Assembly: GCF_009725985.1 (NCBI RefSeq) | Contig: NZ_RCNR01000005.1 | Span: 1-64,000, forward strand | Source of the DNA: Zobellia amurskyensis | GTDB taxonomy: Bacteria > Bacteroidota > Bacteroidia > Flavobacteriales > Flavobacteriaceae | Length of the DNA stretch: 64,000 nt | Direction: 5' to 3' | Part shown: positions 43,463-52,120 of the stretch, piece by piece | Layout: each line of letters starts with the position of its first letter | How positions within the stretch are numbered: position 1 is the first letter of the stretch | The notes under the pieces: generated by a model | Told to the model about the DNA's origin: nothing | Databases searched by the model: none | What the model saw: only the letters and a program-made list of their open reading frames with translations | Position numbers and translations under genes: made by a program

Positions 43463-44215
43463 TTGACCATTAAAAAACTAGAAAACAAAGTATGCATAGT
43501 AACTGGGGCCACCAGTGGAATGGGCAAGGCAATAGCCGAGCTTTTTTCTCTTGAAGGTGCCAAGTTGGTGCTTTCTGGTCGAAATGAAGAACAAGGTTCG
43601 TTATTGGTAGAGGAATTACCTAATTCCGTATTTGTACCTGGTGACGTTACAGAGTCCGCATATAATGAGACCTTAGTGGCAACGGCAATAAAAGAATTTG
43701 GCAAGCTTGACATCATTTGTTTAAATGCCGGAATTCTAGGTTTGGGAAATGTTGTAGACCTTTCCGATTCTTTATGGAACAATACAATAGCCACAAATTT
43801 AACCAGCATTTATTTTCTGTCTAAATTTGCGATTCCCCATTTGCAAAAGCAGAACGGAACCATCTTAATTAACGCATCTATAGCCGCTTATAAGAGTTTT
43901 CCCAACCATCCGGCCTATTGTGCGTCAAAAGCGGGCGCCGTAGCATTAATGAAACAAATGGCGGTAGAGTACGCACCTAACATAAGGGTTAATGCTATTT
44001 GTCCAGGACCTGTAGACACACCGTTATTATGGGATTCTGCAGAGGCTTTTGATAACCCAAAAGAAGCAGTTGCCAGCGCCGAAGGCGCCACTTTATTAAA
44101 ACGCTTAGGGCAACCAATAGATATCGCAAAACTTGCTCTTTTTCTAGTGTCCGATGATTCTTCATGGATTACCGGAACAGCAATGACCATTGATGGGGGC
44201 ATTCTAAATACTTAA
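43463..44215 (+). CDS. SDR-family oxidoreductase within the arginine operon
   Basis: This is a 250-residue classical short-chain dehydrogenase. The cofactor site is VTGATSGMGKAIAELF near 13, with NAG near 84, catalytic Ser in INASIAA, and YCASKAG near 151. C-terminal WITGTAMTIDGG is typical. The best start is the TTG at 43463, because no in-frame ATG precedes the Rossmann motif. It lies 6 nt after argF' and ends 1 nt before argB. It has no obvious step in arginine synthesis. Confidence 0.88.
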   Translation: MTIKKLENKVCIVTGATSGMGKAIAELFSLEGAKLVLSGRNEEQGSLLVEELPNSVFVPGDVTESAYNETLVATAIKEFGKLDIICLNAGILGLGNVVDLSDSLWNNTIATNLTSIYFLSKFAIPHLQKQNGTILINASIAAYKSFPNHPAYCASKAGAVALMKQMAVEYAPNIRVNAICPGPVDTPLLWDSAEAFDNPKEAVASAEGATLLKRLGQPIDIAKLALFLVSDDSSWITGTAMTIDGGILNT

Positions 44216-44216
44216 A

Positions 44217-44996
44217 ATGAAACAGAAACTATCTATCATAAAAATAGGCGGTAACGTCATTGAAAACAAAGAGGAACTTTCTAAGTTTCTAAAAGCATTT
44301 TCTGAACTGGAAGGTCCAAAAATATTGGTTCATGGCGGCGGAAAACTGGCCACCCAATTGGGCAAAAAATTAGGTATAGAATCCAAACTCATAGGCGGAC
44401 GCCGTATTACAGATGAAAAAAGCCTTGAACTGATCACCATGGTCTATGGCGGACTCGTCAATAAAAATATCGTAGCGGAGCTACAATCCTTGAATTGTAA
44501 TGCTATTGGACTTAGCGGTGCGGACGGAGATACCATTCAAGCGCACAAAAGACCTGTAAAAGATATTGATTACGGCTTTGCTGGAGATGTTGATGGCATT
44601 AACGCCTCAACTATTACAAAACTCTTGGAGGCAGGCCTCAATCCCGTTTTTTGTGCGATGACCCATGACGGTAATGGACAATTGTTGAATACCAACGCAG
44701 ATACCATTGCTTCTGAGTTGGCCATTGGCATGAGTGCCAATTACGAAACCACCCTTTATTATTGTTTTGAGAAAAAGGGCGTCCTTATGGATGTAGCCGA
44801 TGATGAATCCGTAGTAAAACATATTGATAGCGCATCATATCAAGACTTATTGGAACAGAAAATTATTGCTGATGGCATGCTTCCAAAGATGGAAAATTGT
44901 TTTCACGCTTTACAAAAAAACGTACATCAGGTACGTATTGGGGACATTAGCATGTTAGACCCTAAATCGACTTTATTCACTACCCTTACCCTATAA
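44217..44996 (+). CDS. argB: acetylglutamate (acylglutamate) kinase
   Basis: ArgB phosphorylates the acylated glutamate. The 259-residue protein has IKIGGNVIENKEEL at residue 8, KILVHGGGKLATQLGKKLG near 34 and GLSGADGD near 97, with NTNADTIASELAI near 160. It lacks the N-terminal helix of the arginine-inhibited hexameric kinases, so feedback inhibition by arginine may be weak. That would fit control by the leader peptide (inference). Confidence 0.94.
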   Translation: MKQKLSIIKIGGNVIENKEELSKFLKAFSELEGPKILVHGGGKLATQLGKKLGIESKLIGGRRITDEKSLELITMVYGGLVNKNIVAELQSLNCNAIGLSGADGDTIQAHKRPVKDIDYGFAGDVDGINASTITKLLEAGLNPVFCAMTHDGNGQLLNTNADTIASELAIGMSANYETTLYYCFEKKGVLMDVADDESVVKHIDSASYQDLLEQKIIADGMLPKMENCFHALQKNVHQVRIGDISMLDPKSTLFTTLTL

Positions 44997-44998
44997 AA

Positions 44999-46063
44999 AT
45001 GGAACAAGCAGCATTAACGCAAAAAGCAATAGACCTATTAAAAGAACTGATTTCGATTCAATCGTTTTCATCTGAAGAGGATAAAACTGCGGACGCCATT
45101 GAAAACTGGTTCAAGGCTTTTGACATTCCTTTTAAACGTCACTTGAACAATGTCTACGCGGTAAACAAACATTACGACGAAAGCAAGCCTACCTTGCTTC
45201 TGAATTCGCATCACGATACGGTAAAACCTAATTCGGCTTATACCAAAGACCCTTTTAACCCACATATTGAAGATGGAAAACTTTATGGTTTGGGCAGTAA
45301 CGATGCCGGTGGCGCTTTGGTTTCCCTTATCGCAACTTTCACCCACTATTATGCGGAAGAAAACCTAAATCATAACATTCTAATGGTAGCTTCCATGGAA
45401 GAAGAAAGTTCAGGTCCTAATAGCCTTCGTGGACTTTTACCTCATCTACCAAAGATTGATGTTGCCATTGTGGGCGAACCTACTTTGCTGGATTTAGCCA
45501 TAGCTGAAAAAGGATTGGTTGTTTTTGACGCGGTGATAAAAGGCACTCCATCGCATGCCGCACACCCCAACGATAACAACTCCATTTACAACACCATTGA
45601 AGTTCTGGAGTGGTTTAAAAACTATAAGTTCAATAAGGTTTCGGAAGCCCTGGGCCCCGTAAAATTAACGGTTACACAAATTAACGGAGGCTCACAACAT
45701 AACGTGGTTCCTGCACAGGTAGACTTGGTTATTGATGTGCGTGTAAACGACAAATACACCAACGGAGAAATTGCTGAAATTCTAAAGAAAGAAGCGCCTT
45801 GTGAATTAAAGGAGCGCTCATTAAAACTGAATTCTTCGGCTATTGATAAAAATCATCCATTAGTGCAGTCGGGAATTGCATTAGGAAGAAAAACCTACGG
45901 CTCCCCTACTCTCTCGGACCAAGCCGCATTAACCTGTCAGTCCCTTAAATTAGGGCCTGGGGATAGCACACGATCACATTCGGCGGATGAATACATCTAC
46001 GTCAAAGAAATAGAAGACGGAATAGATTTGTATATTAATTTATTGAAAGGATTTATAAAATAG
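44999..46063 (+). CDS. argE: acylornithine/acylcitrulline deacylase (M20 peptidase)
   Basis: This 354-residue zinc deacylase of the M20/DapE-ArgE family has metal ligands in LLLNSHHDTVKPN near 70, LGSNDAGGALVSL near 100 and the catalytic MEEESSGPNSL near 134. Given Ser90 of ArgF', the natural substrate may be N-succinylcitrulline. It starts 2 nt after argB. The downstream spacer to argH holds a large palindrome. Confidence 0.9.
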   Translation: MEQAALTQKAIDLLKELISIQSFSSEEDKTADAIENWFKAFDIPFKRHLNNVYAVNKHYDESKPTLLLNSHHDTVKPNSAYTKDPFNPHIEDGKLYGLGSNDAGGALVSLIATFTHYYAEENLNHNILMVASMEEESSGPNSLRGLLPHLPKIDVAIVGEPTLLDLAIAEKGLVVFDAVIKGTPSHAAHPNDNNSIYNTIEVLEWFKNYKFNKVSEALGPVKLTVTQINGGSQHNVVPAQVDLVIDVRVNDKYTNGEIAEILKKEAPCELKERSLKLNSSAIDKNHPLVQSGIALGRKTYGSPTLSDQAALTCQSLKLGPGDSTRSHSADEYIYVKEIEDGIDLYINLLKGFIK

Positions 46064-46075
46064 CGATTAGTACAA

Positions 46076-46113
46076 AGTACCGAGTATTGAGATTAATCTC
46101 AATACTCGGTACT
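46076..46113. repeat. 38-bp perfect palindrome between argE and argH
   Basis: AGTACCGAGTATTGAGATT at 46076-46094 is followed directly by its exact reverse complement at 46095-46113, with no spacer. Partial copies of the motif (CAATACT, ACTCAACACT) trail after it to about 46135. No T-run follows. It looks like a REP-type extragenic element. In RNA it would form a very stable hairpin just before argH. Confidence 0.8.
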
Positions 46114-46141
46114 CAATACTAACTACTCAACACTAAGAAAA

Positions 46142-47422
46142 ATGAAACTCTGGGACAAAGGCTTTAGCACCGATAAAAAAATAGACCATTTCACTGTTGG
46201 AAACGACCGTGAGCTTGATTTACACTTGGCGAAATACGACGTTATTGCTTCGCAGGCGCATGCCAAAATGCTGGGTAAAATAGGACTGTTGACCAATGAG
46301 GAAACTACGGACTTGGTAAAAGAATTGGATGCCATTGCCGAAACCATTGAAAAAGGCGAGTTCGTAATTGAAGATTCGTTTGAGGACATGCACTCAAAAA
46401 TAGAATATGTACTCACTGAAAAACTTGGCGACACCGGTAAAAAAATACACACCGCACGGTCTAGAAACGATCAAGTTTTGGTGGCCATGCACCTATACCT
46501 GAAAAACGAACTTTCAGAAATAAAATCAAGCACCAAGGAGTTGTTTGATTTGCTTTTGGAACTTGCCAAAAAGCACAAAGACGTTTTGCTTCCGGGATAT
46601 ACCCATTTACAGATTGCAATGCCATCTTCTTTTGGGCTGTGGTTATCGGCTTATGCAGAAAGTCTTATTGATGATTTATATTTTGTTGATGCAGCTTATA
46701 AGGTAGCTGACCAAAATCCTTTAGGAAGTGCAGCCGGTTATGGAAGCTCCTTCCCTATAGACCGTAGTTTCACGACAAAGGAAATGGGTTTTGAAACTTT
46801 AAAATATAACGTTGTTGCTGCTCAAATGGGCCGTGGCAAAGTGGAGAAAGCAACTGCTTTTGGCATGGCAAATATTGCCGCTACCCTATCAAAACTGGCT
46901 ATGGACATCTGTTTGTACATGAGTCAGAATTTCAACTTTCTGTCCTTTCCAGATGAGTTGACCACCGGTAGCAGTATTATGCCGCACAAGAAAAACCCTG
47001 ATGTTTTTGAACTGGTGCGGGGTAAATGCAACAAGCTACAGAGCATACCCAACCAGTTGACTTTGGTCATCAACAACCTACCAAGCGGGTATCACCGTGA
47101 TCTGCAATTGGTAAAGGAAATTATTGTTCCCGCCATTCAGGATATGAAGGCGTGTATTGAGATTCTTACTTTCAGCCTTAAAGAAATGCAGGTGAACAAA
47201 GGCATTTTGGAAGACCCGAAATACGATTATCTCTTTAGTGTAGACACATTGAACGAATTGGTACAAAGCGGGTTACCCTTTAGAGATGCCTACAAAAAAA
47301 TGGGCCAAGAAATTCAAGAAGGCACCTTTACGCCAAAGCGAGATATTCATCATACGCATGAAGGCAGTTTAGGTAATTTATGTCTGGAGGAGATTAAAGG
47401 GAAGATGGACAAAATTTCTTAA
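46142..47422 (+). CDS. argH: argininosuccinate lyase
   Basis: ArgH splits argininosuccinate to arginine and fumarate, the last step. The 426-residue protein has TARSRNDQVLVAMHLYLKN near 105, TTGSSIMPHKKNPD near 280 as the fumarase/lyase signature, and HTHEGSLGNL near the end. Length is a little under the usual 450-460 because the C-terminal part is short. Confidence 0.95.
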   Translation: MKLWDKGFSTDKKIDHFTVGNDRELDLHLAKYDVIASQAHAKMLGKIGLLTNEETTDLVKELDAIAETIEKGEFVIEDSFEDMHSKIEYVLTEKLGDTGKKIHTARSRNDQVLVAMHLYLKNELSEIKSSTKELFDLLLELAKKHKDVLLPGYTHLQIAMPSSFGLWLSAYAESLIDDLYFVDAAYKVADQNPLGSAAGYGSSFPIDRSFTTKEMGFETLKYNVVAAQMGRGKVEKATAFGMANIAATLSKLAMDICLYMSQNFNFLSFPDELTTGSSIMPHKKNPDVFELVRGKCNKLQSIPNQLTLVINNLPSGYHRDLQLVKEIIVPAIQDMKACIEILTFSLKEMQVNKGILEDPKYDYLFSVDTLNELVQSGLPFRDAYKKMGQEIQEGTFTPKRDIHHTHEGSLGNLCLEEIKGKMDKIS

Positions 47423-47499
47423 AACGCTAGGCATATTATAGAAAGATTTTTTTAGGAAATTAGCCTCATACATTATGTAAGTATATAGAGAAGTTTTTA

Positions 47500-48828
47500 A
47501 TGATTGATTTAAGTGATGTAAATTTCAAAAAAGTAAGAAAAGCTATTCTCGAATATCTTGAATTGTTCCTACACCCTATTAAATCGTGGAGAAAGGCGTA
47601 TTCATCGAAAAGTTCTTCACATCGCTTTGTCTTAAAGCACACTTATTACTTTCTGATTTTTCTTGTTTTTATATTCGCCTATGATTTTTCGGAATCTATC
47701 AAAATTCTAATTTTAGAGTTTTTAAGTATTTTTTTGCTAGTTATACCAATGCTTCCTGCATTTATTTACTGGAATTCCCAATTATCGAGAGGAAAGGGTT
47801 GGATGAATTTGTTCAGAGTAATTTTAATATTTAAATATCAACTATATCCTTTCTTGATTATATTTCTTTTAGGAGCTAAAAGATTTGGTATTGACATTTT
47901 ACTTGAGTTATTTATTCCTTTTGCTTGTTTCTCAATTATTTCATCTCTTTCAATAGCACCATATCTTACTAGAATCACTAAATGGTCTAGATTCAAATGG
48001 ATAATCACAAATATCATATCTTTTATTTTTTGGTATGCGATTTTATTCGGTATCACTAGTTCAATTCCAGTAAAAATTGATTCTAATTCAAAATCAATCT
48101 TTGCATTATACCAAAAAACTTTTTCGAAAATCTCCCCACTTACAGAAATCTCCCATTTCAATTACTTTGAAAGTCAAAAATCTTGGGAAAGCATTCATGA
48201 AAATCAATACTTACTTCTTCTAAAATATAAAAACGATTCTCTATTTGTATTCAAACGAGCACAATTTTTAACCCATGAACTCAAACTGGTTATGATTAAA
48301 AAAGCTATGTTTGACAACTATAAAAACTTATTGACATTAGATTCAATTAAAAGAGCTAATGACCCTAGTTACAGAACATCTCCAATAGAAAAACCTCCAA
48401 ATATTGAAGAGAATTATATAAGCCCAAATATGAAAACAATAGATTCTTTTTGGTTAAAATTCAATGATGAATTCTATAATGATATTAGGTTAACACAAAA
48501 CATAAAAGATTCTGCAAAATTTAGTTTTTCACAAAATTACTTTAAGGTCTTACATGAATATCTCGTTACTTATGATAGTATTTTCAAAAATGACTTACCA
48601 CAACTTCCCATAATTGATAAATTATCAGATTCGGAATTAGTTATAAATCTTGAAGATGGTAATTTCGGAATTCTTAAAGATTATGATGGTTTAAAAAATT
48701 CCGAAATAAAATCAAGCTATAAAACCCATACTAATAATATCAACAAATATGAAAAATTTTTAGACATATTAATACTAACTATTGTTGTTGTTTCTACACT
48801 TTATTATACTGTAATGGGGAGAAGCTAA
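47500..48828 (+). CDS. hypothetical polytopic membrane protein
   Basis: This 442-residue protein has about five hydrophobic helices in residues 50-200, a long soluble, Ser/Lys-rich region (205-415) and a final helix near 418-437. It has no motif that I recognise. The first 45 residues resemble the N terminus of YIP1-like or DUF3667-type flavobacterial proteins (LELFLHPIKSWRKAYSSKS), but this is weak. The gene is notably A/T-rich compared with argH upstream, which suggests later acquisition. Confidence 0.6.
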   Translation: MIDLSDVNFKKVRKAILEYLELFLHPIKSWRKAYSSKSSSHRFVLKHTYYFLIFLVFIFAYDFSESIKILILEFLSIFLLVIPMLPAFIYWNSQLSRGKGWMNLFRVILIFKYQLYPFLIIFLLGAKRFGIDILLELFIPFACFSIISSLSIAPYLTRITKWSRFKWIITNIISFIFWYAILFGITSSIPVKIDSNSKSIFALYQKTFSKISPLTEISHFNYFESQKSWESIHENQYLLLLKYKNDSLFVFKRAQFLTHELKLVMIKKAMFDNYKNLLTLDSIKRANDPSYRTSPIEKPPNIEENYISPNMKTIDSFWLKFNDEFYNDIRLTQNIKDSAKFSFSQNYFKVLHEYLVTYDSIFKNDLPQLPIIDKLSDSELVINLEDGNFGILKDYDGLKNSEIKSSYKTHTNNINKYEKFLDILILTIVVVSTLYYTVMGRS

Positions 48829-48895
48829 AATATTAATTGAAGGATAGTCTAAAAATATTGAATTTCATAATATACTTATGAACTAAACCGCTATA

Positions 48896-50500
48896 ATGAA
48901 GACACCATTTTCAAAAACCAAAGACATCATACTCTCACTACTGTTTTTATATACAGCACTTTCAAACGCCCAAGACACCTATCAAAGAAACACCTCAGCA
49001 GATGTACAGGCTTATGTTTTTGGGCTTACTTTAAATGACGAATCCAATAGCATAAAAGGAGAAGCTGAAATTACGGTTGATTTTAAAAACGAAGTGAATC
49101 CGTTTGCATTGGACCTCATCGCCAAAGGAGATACCTATGGCATGCAAGTAACCCATGTTTTTGAAGGAGACACGGAAGCCAACTATAGCTACGAGCGTAA
49201 CAAAATAAACATAACGCCATCTGCATCCGAAGAAAAAACAAGAACTTTTAAAGTGGTCTATGAAGGTATTCCTGAGAGAGGCCTTGTCATAGACACCACT
49301 AAATTTGGGCAACGTTCTTTTTTTGGTGACAACTGGCCCAATTTGGCACGGCATTGGCTTCCATCGGTAGACCACCCATCGGACAAAGCTACTATCGAAT
49401 TTAGGATTACCGCTCCCGACCATTATGATGTTGTGGCCACAGGCGAAAAAATAGAAGAGAGCAATCTGGGTAGCGGATTTAAATTGACTACCTACAAAGA
49501 GCCTGCTCCCGTTGCCATGAAAGTAGTAACCATTGGCGTGACAAAATTTGCTAGCAAACTGTTGGACGAGGTGTATGACATTCCCGTTTCGGCATGGGTC
49601 TACCCAGAAAACCGATTAGACGGATTTTCGGACTATGGTGTAGCTACCAAAGTATTGAAATATTTTATTGATAATATTGGTCCGTATTCCTACGCCAAAT
49701 TGGCCAACATGCAGGCCAAGACCCAATGGGGAGGTCTCGAAAATGCGGGCACTATTTCTTATTTTGAAAATTCCGTAACCGGAAAAAACGAAGTGGAAGG
49801 ACTTATTGCCCACGAAATAGCTCACCAATGGTTTGGTAATTCTGCCAGTGAAAACGATTGGAACCATGTTTGGCTCAGCGAAGGTTTCGCTACTTATTTC
49901 GCTATCCTTTATCAAGAAAGCATATATGGGAATGACAAGCGAAAAGAGGAATTAGAACTGGACCGTAAGCAAATCATAGACTATTATCAAAAGAACCCAT
50001 CACCCATTGTAGACCCTTCCATAACTGACCCAATGAAGGTTTTAAGTACAAACACCTACCAAAAAGGAGGTTGGATATTGAATATGCTGCGCCATAAGTT
50101 AGGCGATGAAATTTTTTGGAAAGGCATACAAGCTTATTACAAGGCTTATCGCAATTCCAATGCAATGACTGTAGACTTTCGGAAAATAATGGAACAGGCT
50201 TCAGGGGAAGACCTTGAGCCGTTCTTTCAGCAGTGGCTGTTTATAAAGGGTTATCCTGAACTTAAATGGGATTGGAACTACAATAAGAAGCATCTCCAAA
50301 TTAATCTTACTCAAGTTCAAAAGCATCATATTTTTAAATTCCCCATTGAAATAGGTGTCGTTAAAGAAGGGGAAATTGTCGTCTACAAAATGGATATGGA
50401 AAATGCCAGAAAAAACTTGACCATAAAACTAGACTACCAACCGGACAGTGTTGTTCTAGACCCGGAATCTTGGTTGCTGTTTGAGAATAAGAACGATTAG
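48896..50500 (+). CDS. M1-family metallopeptidase (aminopeptidase)
   Basis: This 534-residue exported zinc peptidase has a signal peptide (cleavage near SNAQD). A GAMEN-like exopeptidase motif GGLENAG lies near 281. The zinc site HEIAHQWFGN is near 306, followed 18 residues later by LSEGFATYF. It lacks the large C-terminal helical domain of the longer M1 enzymes. A decayed copy of its last 95 codons lies 1.3 kb downstream. Confidence 0.9.
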   Translation: MKTPFSKTKDIILSLLFLYTALSNAQDTYQRNTSADVQAYVFGLTLNDESNSIKGEAEITVDFKNEVNPFALDLIAKGDTYGMQVTHVFEGDTEANYSYERNKINITPSASEEKTRTFKVVYEGIPERGLVIDTTKFGQRSFFGDNWPNLARHWLPSVDHPSDKATIEFRITAPDHYDVVATGEKIEESNLGSGFKLTTYKEPAPVAMKVVTIGVTKFASKLLDEVYDIPVSAWVYPENRLDGFSDYGVATKVLKYFIDNIGPYSYAKLANMQAKTQWGGLENAGTISYFENSVTGKNEVEGLIAHEIAHQWFGNSASENDWNHVWLSEGFATYFAILYQESIYGNDKRKEELELDRKQIIDYYQKNPSPIVDPSITDPMKVLSTNTYQKGGWILNMLRHKLGDEIFWKGIQAYYKAYRNSNAMTVDFRKIMEQASGEDLEPFFQQWLFIKGYPELKWDWNYNKKHLQINLTQVQKHHIFKFPIEIGVVKEGEIVVYKMDMENARKNLTIKLDYQPDSVVLDPESWLLFENKND

Positions 50501-50502
50501 AG

Positions 50503-50530
50503 AGGGGGGTGGGCTAACCACTCCCCTTTT
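50503..50530 (+). terminator. rho-independent terminator of the M1 peptidase gene
   Basis: A 10-bp stem (50503-50512 with 50518-50527, with one G-T pair) closes a 5-nt loop and is followed by TTTT. It lies 3 nt after the stop codon. Confidence 0.85.
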
Positions 50531-50546
50531 AATTTTATAATTAATT

Positions 50547-51167
50547 ATGAAGAAAATTGTAATTTTTATTCTTTTACTAGCTCCATTGTTCATTCTTTAC
50601 GGACAAAACGAACCAAAATCGTATTTGGAGTTTTCATTTGGGCTCAGCAGACATGGAACAGGCGATATTACTGGGTATCATTTCGGCACCAACTATGGTA
50701 AGGAATTTTCAAATAAATTTTATTGGCAATTAGGTTTCGAAGGCACCCTGAACGATTCCCCCTACACTCCACTTTTTTATGAACTATCGGATGGCGAAAG
50801 GGTCGATGCTACATTGCATACGGTTACTGCCGGTTTTCAGCTTGTCACAGGTATTAGATATAATTTTATAAAAACAACCAATCAGCGATTCGGTCTTTCC
50901 ATTCTTCCCTTATTTCGATATCAGGCTACCTCGCTTATGGACCTGGATTCAGTCCTGTACCCAGCAGGGACAGACCTTCCATATCCCGTTCGAAGTAGTA
51001 TTAGGTTCTCTCCGGCTAGAACTTTTGCAGTAGGAGCGTCGCTTCGGCTAAACTATAATTTTCAAATTGGAGATACTTTTTACCTAGGTCTTTTAGGGGC
51101 CGTTCAATTTGATTCCAATGGTGATACCATTCCCCATTTTGACTTAGTCTTAGGCAAGAGATTATAA
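50547..51167 (+). CDS. small outer-membrane beta-barrel protein
   Basis: This 206-residue protein has a signal peptide (cleavage near LYGQN) and an eight- to ten-strand barrel pattern, with a Phe/Tyr-rich periodic sequence such as YLEFSFGLSRHG and FYLGLLGAVQF. No enzymatic motif is visible. It lies between the intact M1 gene and its truncated copy, so a barrel/peptidase pair may once have been duplicated. Confidence 0.72.
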   Translation: MKKIVIFILLLAPLFILYGQNEPKSYLEFSFGLSRHGTGDITGYHFGTNYGKEFSNKFYWQLGFEGTLNDSPYTPLFYELSDGERVDATLHTVTAGFQLVTGIRYNFIKTTNQRFGLSILPLFRYQATSLMDLDSVLYPAGTDLPYPVRSSIRFSPARTFAVGASLRLNYNFQIGDTFYLGLLGAVQFDSNGDTIPHFDLVLGKRL

Positions 51168-51520
51168 TCATAAAATCTAATATTGGTTGCACCCGATCTG
51201 CAAGGGCCTAATCTACTGGCTAAAGCCCGAATTTTTGAAAAAAATAATTTCAAAGATTTTAAAGAGTCTTTATTGTTAATCAAAAAGAATTCCCCGATGC
51301 TTTGCGGCGGGGTTTTCTAAAAAATGTAATTCCTATGACATGCAGTATCTAAATAATAGTATCTCGGTTTTTGAACTACAGTTCAAAATGAAACCGGTGA
51401 AACCCCTCCACGACTAAGCCTTAAGAATAGTTGGTTCAGATAATAATTGGCCTATACAATCAGTCTCATGTTCTTGTCCATATCCAACTCGAATTTCTCA
51501 TATAGGTTTACATGTGCATA
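51168..51520. other. intergenic region with decayed sequence
   Basis: About 350 bp without a convincing gene. It holds one hairpin with a T-run (51292-51316) and short open stretches in several frames: about 40 codons on the plus strand ending near 51319, and about 24 on the minus strand near 51440-51520. I cannot match them to a protein, and the whole block looks like debris next to the M1 pseudogene. Confidence 0.45.
51292..51316 (+). terminator. possible rho-independent terminator
   Basis: CCCCG/CGGGG (51292-51296 with 51308-51312) with an inner GC/GC pair closes a loop and is followed by TTTT. It lies 125 nt past the stop of the barrel gene. Confidence 0.5.
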
Positions 51521-51832
51521 GAGCAATAGGCTTCAGGCTAGGACCTTGAAGAGTTCTTTCAGCAATGGCTTTTTTCCAAAGGACATCCCGAGCTTAAATG
51601 GAATTGGAGCTACGACAAGAAAAAATTGCAAATCAATATTGAGCAACTTCAAAAACACCATGTTTTTAAATTTCCTATAGAAATTGGGGTAATAAAAGAT
51701 GGGGAAATCGTGATCTATAAAATGGATATGGCAACCGCTAGAAAGAACACTACCATAAAACTGGATTACGAACCGGACAATGTTATTCTGGATCCGGAAT
51801 CTTGGTTGTTGTTTGAAGAGAAAAGCAACTAA
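51521..51832 (+). pseudogene. C-terminal remnant of a second M1 metallopeptidase
   Basis: Translation in one frame matches the end of the intact M1 protein almost residue by residue, for example DLEEFFQQWLF against DLEPFFQQWLF, and LDPESWLLFEEK against LDPESWLLFENK. Just upstream the match continues for a few codons, but two TAG stops break it (51527-51529 and 51539-51541). No zinc motif or start is present, and the remaining 68-codon open part is not expected to be expressed. Divergence is high enough that it is not a recent duplication. Confidence 0.85.
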
Positions 51833-52120
51833 ATATACCTACCACCACTTTACGCTTTAACTTCCTTTCCTCTTGAACATAATACTAGGGAGGTGGATTT
51901 ATCTTACAATAATCTTTTGTTTTTTAGAACTATTTACTCCTCTAAAAATCAATGTTGTAGCCATATTTTCCCTATTCAAATATATCTCACACTTATAATT
52001 TTAACAAACTCACCTTGTAAATTATAGTATTCACAACAAAAATTCTTCGACAGAATACCATTCTTATACTTTTAAATACCAATTAACCAATACCCAACCA
52101 TTTTTAACCTACTACCTCAC
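51833..52120. other. intergenic region before the metzincin lipoprotein
   Basis: About 290 bp of A/T-rich sequence with no gene. Near 52070 it has TATACTTTTAA, which resembles the promoter box but is not an exact match. Confidence 0.35.

Noticed and set aside
51292-51520. Possible remnant gene or IS element between the barrel gene and the M1 pseudogene
   Set aside because: Short open stretches exist in two frames, but I could not find inverted repeats, a transposase motif or a protein that I recognise.
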